NCBI GenBank assembly: GCA_963971405.1
Contig: OZ020484.1
Span: forward strand, 41,500,770 to 41,564,769
From: Psococerastis gibbosa
Lineage: Eukaryota; Arthropoda; Insecta; Psocodea; Psocidae
Length of the DNA: 64,000 bases
Direction of reading: 5' to 3'
Position numbers and translations under genes: made by a program
Shown: in pieces, positions 36,601 through 64,000 of the stretch
Numbering within the stretch: position 1 is the first letter of the stretch
Layout: the number at the start of each line of letters is the position of its first letter
Notes under the pieces: generated by a model
What the model was told of the DNA's origin: nothing
Databases searched by the model: none
What the model saw: only the letters and a program-made list of their open reading frames with translations

Positions 36601-37448
36601 AGCTCCCTAAAGGCGGACGAACTGGATCCTGGCAACAGGTGACGGTCAACGGCATAGGATGCGGAAGGCAAGGGGAAACCACCGCATTATAGGCCCAAGT
36701 GGCATCCCAAGAACCAGCAACAATGTATAATTCGAGGCATCGAAGTCACATGTTGCTGCTAACCAGCCATCCGGCTGTGACTTGAAGAAGAGATGGTAGC
36801 AATTATAAAGTAATATATCTAATCTGTGTTGCAGGATACATTGGTCGATCGTTTCCGCGCGAATTTAATTGTGTCAGGAATTAAAGAGCTGGAAGAACAG
36901 GAGTGGGCAGAGATACAAATTGGTCACGTGCAATTAAAGGTACCAAAAAAATCAGCAAGTTCATTAATAGTTAGAAACTTAGTTACAGACGATAAATGTA
37001 ACATAATTGCTTAACTATAATGCAAACAAGACATGACTTTTCATTTCATGTTAAATGAATATACTGCACGCAGAAACGTCTCGTTATTCTAAACACCCCC
37101 CCCCCCCACCCCGCAACGTACTATGATGATTCGAATCAAAAGGAATAAACAGTTTGTTTCAAATATAAGCAAATACGTACCCATGGAGTAAGTTCCTCTT
37201 GTCACTGGATTTATTTGAATTCGAATACACCCACAACTTCATTTTAGGTTGATGGGCAGTGTACCAGATGCCAAATGATTTGCATCGATCAACAAACGGG
37301 CGAGAAGAATCGGAAGCCATTGGTCGAACTTTCCAGAGCATTGGAAGGAAAACTCAGGTTTGGCATTTACTGCAGCCACGTCGCAGTTGCAGAAGATGCT
37401 GTCTTGAGCGTTAATGATCCAGTTGTAGTGCACAAACGCCTTAGTTAG
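27594..37448 (+). CDS. MOCOS: Molybdenum cofactor sulfurase, complete ten-exon gene
   Basis: The enzyme sulfurates the molybdenum cofactor of aldehyde oxidase and xanthine dehydrogenase in the cytosol: an N-terminal PLP-dependent cysteine desulfurase moves sulfur to a cysteine persulfide, and a C-terminal MOSC domain holds the cofactor. Coding exons are 27594-27654, 27964-28120, 28876-29532, 30200-30476, 31957-32073, 33440-33617, 34321-34548, 34982-35313, 36835-36939 and 37248-37448. They join in phase to 2313 nt, 770 residues plus TAG, close to the usual insect length. Visible are the class V aminotransferase region (about 20-460) with Lys242 in SFYKLFG and Cys400 in RTGCFC, then MOSC-N (about 486-600) starting LKSIRLYPVKSCG, and MOSC with RCQMICIDQQTG near 711-722. 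The ATG has A at -3 and G at +4, with an in-frame TAA 42 nt upstream. All introns are GT-AG; the exon 4 donor (gttggt) is weak. No frameshift or lost catalytic residue is seen, so the gene looks functional. Confidence 0.95.
27964..28120 (+). CDS. MOCOS: MOCOS exon 2
   Basis: Residues 21-72 plus two bases. It carries the family's early YVDYAGAG and GNLYGNPHS motifs, which match the LDHAGAT and GNPHS segments of the sulfurase N-terminus. The acceptor is tttacag and the donor gtatgc. Phase 1 in, phase 2 out. Confidence 0.92.
28876..29532 (+). CDS. MOCOS: MOCOS exon 3, PLP-binding core
   Basis: The largest exon, residues 73-291. It contains the cofactor core of the desulfurase domain: FTSSATHG, the NHTSIVGG segment, LLDAAAY (PLP-pyridine Asp region), and SFYKLFGYPTGLG with the Schiff-base Lys242 encoded at 29381-29383. 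YFGGGAVD follows. It ends with AG before gtaatg. Confidence 0.95.
30200..30476 (+). CDS. MOCOS: MOCOS exon 4
   Basis: Residues 292-384, starting FEDGTLPFL and ending SYIGFIE. Only the donor at GAG/gttggt keeps the frame with exon 5. The nearby gtacag at 30481 would look stronger but breaks the frame, so I chose the weaker site. Confidence 0.9.
30711..30971. mobile_element. TAA-flanked long palindrome, third arm type, copy 1
   Basis: 261 bp in MOCOS intron 4. Arms cggctattccaccgg followed by about 100 bp ending aagttataatatggtagcag. The centre tagcagacatcattaataag recalls the core of the other members. TAA lies at both edges. Confidence 0.8.
30985..31385 (+). pseudogene. LINE fragment in MOCOS intron 4
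   Basis: Frames contain KIHKTRIRPVATYCSEIWDH, KIIQKIYRPLYANREWRIRN and, near the end, atgacgggaagaaaactgcagggacg, which equals the start of the fragment at 33030. The protein is interrupted by stops. Confidence 0.6.
31443..31584. mobile_element. TWA-flanked palindromic MITE, arm type ggtttccatatacgtcaatgg
   Basis: 142 bp in MOCOS intron 4; TTA before and TAA after. Ends ggcggggtttcc and ggaaaccccgcc. The centre has the shared tagcagacattaaagacata core. Confidence 0.82.
31957..32073 (+). CDS. MOCOS: MOCOS exon 5, persulfide cysteine
   Basis: Residues 385-423 in phase 0. IHLRTGCFCNVGACQ contains Cys400, the position of the sulfur-carrying cysteine of the family, and Cys402. It ends at gtgagt. 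It is too short to stand out as an open reading frame and was found from the motif and the splice sites. Confidence 0.93.
32391..32781. mobile_element. Composite TTA-flanked palindrome, copy 3
   Basis: 391 bp in MOCOS intron 5, TTA at both edges. Outer arms ggcggggtttccaccgacc extending to cacatacgttgacgtggt; inner module at 32462-32710. The inner module is the one in copies 1 and 2, although the outer arms are different. Confidence 0.87.
33025..33190 (+). pseudogene. LINE C-terminal fragment in MOCOS intron 5
   Basis: MTGRRLQGRLRSRWTNEIKT and DLREQGVWKLWRVFQNRE, then a shift. Same family as the relics at 21085 and 30985. Confidence 0.55.
33254..33387 (+). mobile_element. tRNA-derived SINE, partial copy 2
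   Basis: ctggtagagaactagactcg and ccagtcctcaggcatagacc match the copy at 35711; the middle part is shorter. In MOCOS intron 5. Confidence 0.6.
33440..33617 (+). CDS. MOCOS: MOCOS exon 6, end of the desulfurase domain
   Basis: Residues 424-482. AGHICGDERDLVLGRPTG and VRISFGYPST are the conserved end of the PLP domain; the rest is linker. The donor is gtaagt, phase 1. Confidence 0.93.
34078..34235. repeat. Dispersed repeat, family N, in MOCOS intron 6
   Basis: cgattttcacaggaattatc, gagccgtcaaaaatatc and atgtggccttcactaacacc are shared with 49465-49655 (TCERG1 intron), and less clearly with 19860-20000. No end repeats seen. Confidence 0.5.
34321..34548 (+). CDS. MOCOS: MOCOS exon 7, start of the MOSC N-terminal domain
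   Basis: Residues 483-558. IRLYPVKSCGA and GLDYDRQWMVV followed by LTQKQEPKLC are the standard beta-barrel motifs of the MOSC N-terminal domain. The acceptor is ctttacag and the donor gtaagc. Confidence 0.93.
34750..34940. repeat. Inverted-repeat element, family J, copy 2
   Basis: In MOCOS intron 7, ending about 40 bp before exon 8. gatacgcgaacaacagtcat faces atgactgttgtacgcg around a (TA)n centre, then cagcgtagtttta. The left edge is approximate. Confidence 0.55.
34982..35313 (+). CDS. MOCOS: MOCOS exon 8
   Basis: Residues 559-669, covering the end of MOSC-N and the start of MOSC: CGDRVQGEDCG, VGSWLSEHL and SLANQGQYLLVNASS. It begins after tttttag-like acceptor sequence (AG at 34980-34981) and ends at TGT/gtacgt, phase 0. 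Confidence 0.9.
35368..35570 (+). mobile_element. SINE, same family as 63540-63751
   Basis: In MOCOS intron 8. It shares agtgtgcacag, ggtcacctccgatgtaatcg (with changes) and gaatccactataatcaggag with the copy at 63540. The inside carries an inverted pair around ggggaacatggt/accatgttcccc. Confidence 0.72.
35711..35917 (+). mobile_element. tRNA-derived SINE, copy 1
   Basis: The head agtccagtgggtagagaact and agagattcgacg look like tRNA A and B boxes with usual spacing. The tail contains ccagtcctcaggcatagatcc. Further copies: 33254-33387 (+), 46055-46285 (-), 53000-53225 (-). In MOCOS intron 8. Confidence 0.7.
36460..36785 (+). mobile_element. 5' untranslated region of an RTE-like LINE, in MOCOS intron 8
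   Basis: GC-richer than its surroundings, with caacaggtgacggtcaacgg, ggatgcggaaggcaagggga and ccgcattataggcccaagtg. I recognise this arrangement from 5' leaders of arthropod RTE-like LINEs. No reading frame follows, so the insertion is either 3'-deleted or very short. Confidence 0.5.
36835..36939 (+). CDS. MOCOS: MOCOS exon 9
   Basis: Residues 670-704. DRFRANLIVSG matches the conserved LRFRANI motif of the MOSC domain and EWAEIQIG matches the following strand. Acceptor tgttgcag, donor gtacca, exactly 35 codons. Confidence 0.92.
37248..37448 (+). CDS. MOCOS: MOCOS exon 10 and stop
   Basis: Residues 705-770 and TAG at 37446-37448. It contains CTRCQMICIDQQTG, which is the conserved cysteine-containing MOSC motif, and LRFGIYCSHV. 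The protein ends a few residues after the last conserved strand. Confidence 0.93.
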   Translation, partial: VDGQCTRCQMICIDQQTGEKNRKPLVELSRALEGKLRFGIYCSHVAVAEDAVLSVNDPVVVHKRLS

Positions 37449-38149
37449 TCTTAGCTTGTTATTTTCATAATGTACATTACTGTTTATTATTTTTATATCG
37501 TTGTTTTCTGGTTGCTGATATTTAAAAATCATTGCAAGATTATATGCGAACAAACTTATTTTCCCAAGTTCTTAAGTTTTAGGAATTGTTCAGATATTTT
37601 GAGTACATCTTTGGAATCCACTTTACTATGTGAGCACCACTGAGGGTTTATATCAAATGTAAGCAGCCCGGGTTAATTTGGCGATTATACGAACCCTTGA
37701 CATCAAATCAGATTTGTTTAATTTTTGGCGGAAAACAGCTTTTGCATTCTTTCAATAGACTCACCAATATGTTCCTGAACATCATTACATTGTATTAATA
37801 TTGTTTTTGTTCGGGGTTACGAGTTCCCACAATTTGGGGGAAGTTGTTTGGCCGTTTTCGGGCCCAATAGCCATAACCCAAACTTAAACGTTAGTAGCTA
37901 CTTGGCGGAGATTTTCTAATACTCTTCCACTAATATAAACTTCAACAAGCATGCCATGTAACTTTACCAAGACCACTCACTATCAATCAAAATAACCTAA
38001 ATAATTATTACATGTTTACTTTGTTGAAGATATTGTAGATGTTTATGAGCAGACGTATGAACGGTAAAACGTAATAAGGAATGCTAAGTAGAAAAAGAAA
38101 AGGATTTCCCTATAAAACCAAATGGAGTTACAATAATTGCATCCTACGC

Positions 38150-38155
38150 TTTAAT
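38150..38155 (-). promoter_or_regulatory. Possible TCERG1 polyadenylation signal (AUUAAA)
   Basis: On the - strand the hexamer ATTAAA lies about 114 nt past the stop codon. It is the nearest acceptable signal; no canonical AATAAA occurs on this strand before about 37490. No transcript evidence. Confidence 0.3.
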
Positions 38156-38166
38156 TGAAATAAGGC

Positions 38167-38172
38167 AATAAA
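38167..38172 (+). promoter_or_regulatory. Possible MOCOS polyadenylation signal (AATAAA)
   Basis: The first canonical AATAAA after the MOCOS stop that I find, about 719 nt downstream. A second lies at 38253-38258. The region between the genes is AT-rich, so a chance match is possible. Confidence 0.3.
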
Positions 38173-38268
38173 AGTTTAAACTGATAAAAGTTACGAACAA
38201 ACGATTGGAGCAAGGCGCCAAAATAAGTCAGGCAAACAGGATATGACAATAGAATAAAACAATGCCGA

Positions 38269-61923
<23,655 letters not shown>

Positions 61924-62361
61924 CTGGAATAATATAAATAATAGATATTGTTTCAGTTCGCAACCGGCGAAGATCAACATATTTGGGCGCATTGTGCACT
62001 AGGGATGTGCAAATCCGGGTGGAATCGACTTCACGTCAAACCTACTTACTACTTTACGTTATCCAACGCCCACTCTTGGCGTTACCACAATCTGATGCCG
62101 CGCCTGCCAGTATAGTGATGATAATATGTCTTTATTAGGGCTCTGGATTCCATTGACATGCGTCCGCTGAGGCAGGGTGGGCATTGGTCTGAAGAAGCCA
62201 GGGCTAGGCGAAACAGTCTCATTGCATGTGCACCGAGCTTGGGACCTGTACGCTGCTAGTATCGACTTAAGCGCGTGTGCATTGGATTCACAGCATTGTA
62301 CGATAAACACCGCCTTCCTTGTTGACAGTTCTCATTACATTAATGATTGACATTACACTTA

Positions 62362-62502
62362 GGCGGGGTTTCCACATACGTCAATCGTCAATGAGAAATA
62401 TGGTTTTGACGTGGCAGCAGAATTTTTAGTATGTCTTTAATGTCTGCTAAACCTTCAATTTCACATTTTTCAATGACGATTGACGTATGCGGAAACCCCG
62501 CC
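62362..62502. mobile_element. Palindromic MITE, arm type ggtttccacatacgtcaatcg
   Basis: 141 bp with ends ggcggggtttcc and ggaaaccccgcc, TTA before and ATA after. Centre gcagaatttttagtatg as in 2084-2234. In the TCERG1 intron upstream of the first exon seen. Confidence 0.8.
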
Positions 62503-62904
62503 ATAGAGAAGTATTGTTAGTGCAAGTTGCTGTTAATAAGGTAAGTTCAGAATTGCGCTGGCTCCATTTCATAAGGCGGGCGTAGAATACTAGATGGTAT
62601 AAAATAAATAAATAAGCGTTTATTTGCAAACTAAGTCCAATAATATGCAAATTAACATAACTTACTTAACTATGCTTATCATAATTTATATGTGTGATAC
62701 ATAACTATTGTACAATTATAATTATAAGCAGTATATCGTACATCTATTTAATAATGTGAAGATTAAAGAGATAAGTTGTATACAAGTTATCTAGTTGGTG
62801 AGTAATGATAAAAATAAAAAGTCATACTATAAAGTAATACTATCTGCCAATACATATCATTCATATATATCTTAACTAAGTCATTTTATTTAAAAATGGT
62901 AATC

Positions 62905-64000
62905 TTATAAAAGGTAGTCTATTGGATTCATTATAGCTAATGTTTTAATAAATTTACGTTTGTTTTCGGTAATGTCCAAATGTGTAGCATTAAGATTAAA
63001 TACTTTAGTTAGCCTGTAAATGGGAGTATTCGCACATATATTTTCGGGGAGTTTGAAGACATAAAAGGTCATTGTTTCTGGATCGTCTATTTGGGGTATA
63101 ATTAAAAGTTTTTCTAAGAGCTCTGATGAATCGAGGAGTGAATGGAATATGTTATATAAGACTTTTATTGCAATTTTTGTTCTTCTTGTCTTAAGCGTGG
63201 GCATCAGAAAGTGATTTAGTAATGTTTCGTAAGGCATTAGTTGTGGGTAAACACCCGTTTGTCTATAGTACATACATTTTAAAAATCTCTTTTGTGCTTT
63301 TTCTAAACTTTTTATGTTGCCCTTTGTGTAGGGGTCCCAAACTTCACAACCATGTTCGAGTATACTTCTGTATAGGGAGTTAAATAACTTAAAAATTATT
63401 TTTTGGTTACTTATTATACCTCGAGTATTTCTAATGATAAACCCCAGTATTTTGTTGGCTCTGTTTATTATTTTATGAATATGATTATTATAGTTTAATA
63501 TTGAGTCCAATAGTATACCTAAATCTTTAACTACGGTTAGTAGTAGTAGTATGGTTGGACACAGTCCCAGGCCACGGTGTGGGCCCATAGGACAGCGGAC
63601 CTCCTGATTATAGTGGATTCCGAACCACTTGGGAAACACAGTGAAGTCACACGATTAGTTCGGAGGTGACCAGGACAAGTCCTACCATGTTTCCCTACCG
63701 GCACTGTGCACACTACCAAGTTATCTGCATCTTTGAACCTGCTCTGGTCCGCTACGGTTACTCTATTAAGATTTACAGAATCAATTGAATATGTAAAATT
63801 AATTTGATACGTTTTGAGAGAAAAAGTTATGTATTGGCATTTGGCAATATTGAGGTGTAATTTATTTTTCTTGCTCCAATCGTATAGGGAGTTTAGATCT
63901 TCTTGAAGCAATAAACAATCATCTACATTGGTTATTTCTTTTAACAGTTTGACATCATCAGCAAATTTTAGTATTTTACTATGCTTGATTATCTGGGGTA
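62905..64000 (-). pseudogene. Jockey-like LINE reverse transcriptase, split by a SINE, cut by the window edge
   Basis: From the edge the frame reads KILKFADDVKLLKE (catalytic Asp pair near 63952-63957), DWSKKNKLHLNIAKCQYITF, then, after a 212-bp insertion at 63540-63751, VKDLGILLDS, ILEHGCEVWDPY and LEKAQKRFLKCMYYRQ, ending at a stop near 62905. The parts rejoin in frame if the insertion and one target copy are left out, so the LINE was open when the SINE arrived. AT-rich 3' sequence continues to about 62600. Confidence 0.85.
63540..63751 (-). mobile_element. SINE inserted in the LINE, 212 bp
   Basis: Flanked by perfect 9-bp copies of ctacggtta (63531-63539, 63752-63760). On the - strand it starts cggaccagagcaggttcaa, where ggttcaaag resembles a B box, and ends in a (TAC)n tail. 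A second copy lies at 35368-35570. Confidence 0.82.

Noticed and set aside
62059..62310. 83-codon - strand frame between TCERG1 and the LINE
   Set aside because: No motif and no acceptor or donor that would link it in phase to the WW1 exon.

Overview
The window is nuclear DNA from an intron-rich animal, most probably an arthropod; I cannot fix the order. It is AT-rich, about two thirds of it carries no recognisable gene, and it is full of small non-autonomous DNA transposons, SINEs and broken LINEs. There is no bacterial, plasmid or phage gene organisation and no CRISPR array. I could not find a true tRNA or rRNA gene.

Two host genes are present, tail to tail. On the + strand, a complete ten-exon molybdenum cofactor sulfurase gene (MOCOS, called maroon-like in flies) runs from 27594 to 37448. 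Its exons join without a phase conflict into 770 residues: a PLP-dependent NifS-like domain with the Schiff-base lysine and the persulfide cysteine, then a MOSC domain. On the - strand, the transcription elongation regulator TCERG1 (CA150) runs from 61923 down to 38269. Fifteen coding exons join in phase into 1033 residues with three WW and six FF domains; the 5' end lies beyond the right edge. The stop codons are 820 bases apart.

Region by region: 1-27500 is intergenic and almost entirely mobile-element debris. It includes hAT-like elements with 8-bp target duplications, palindromic elements with TTAA or TAA/TTA target duplications, and a 5'-truncated LINE with an intact reverse transcriptase core (about 21556-23508). 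27594-38269 holds MOCOS, with TE-filled introns. 38269-61923 holds TCERG1, whose introns carry a nearly whole Tc1/mariner-type transposon (40610-41921), a 585-bp TTAA element and many palindromes. 62362-64000 holds another palindrome and a - strand LINE that is split by a SINE and runs off the edge.

The most unusual content is a set of palindromic elements flanked by TAA/TTA. They share a short central core, but have different matched pairs of arms, and several carry a second palindrome at the same internal point. They look like modular elements that exchange both arms together. All functional statements are based on reading motifs and splice signals by eye; no database search was possible.
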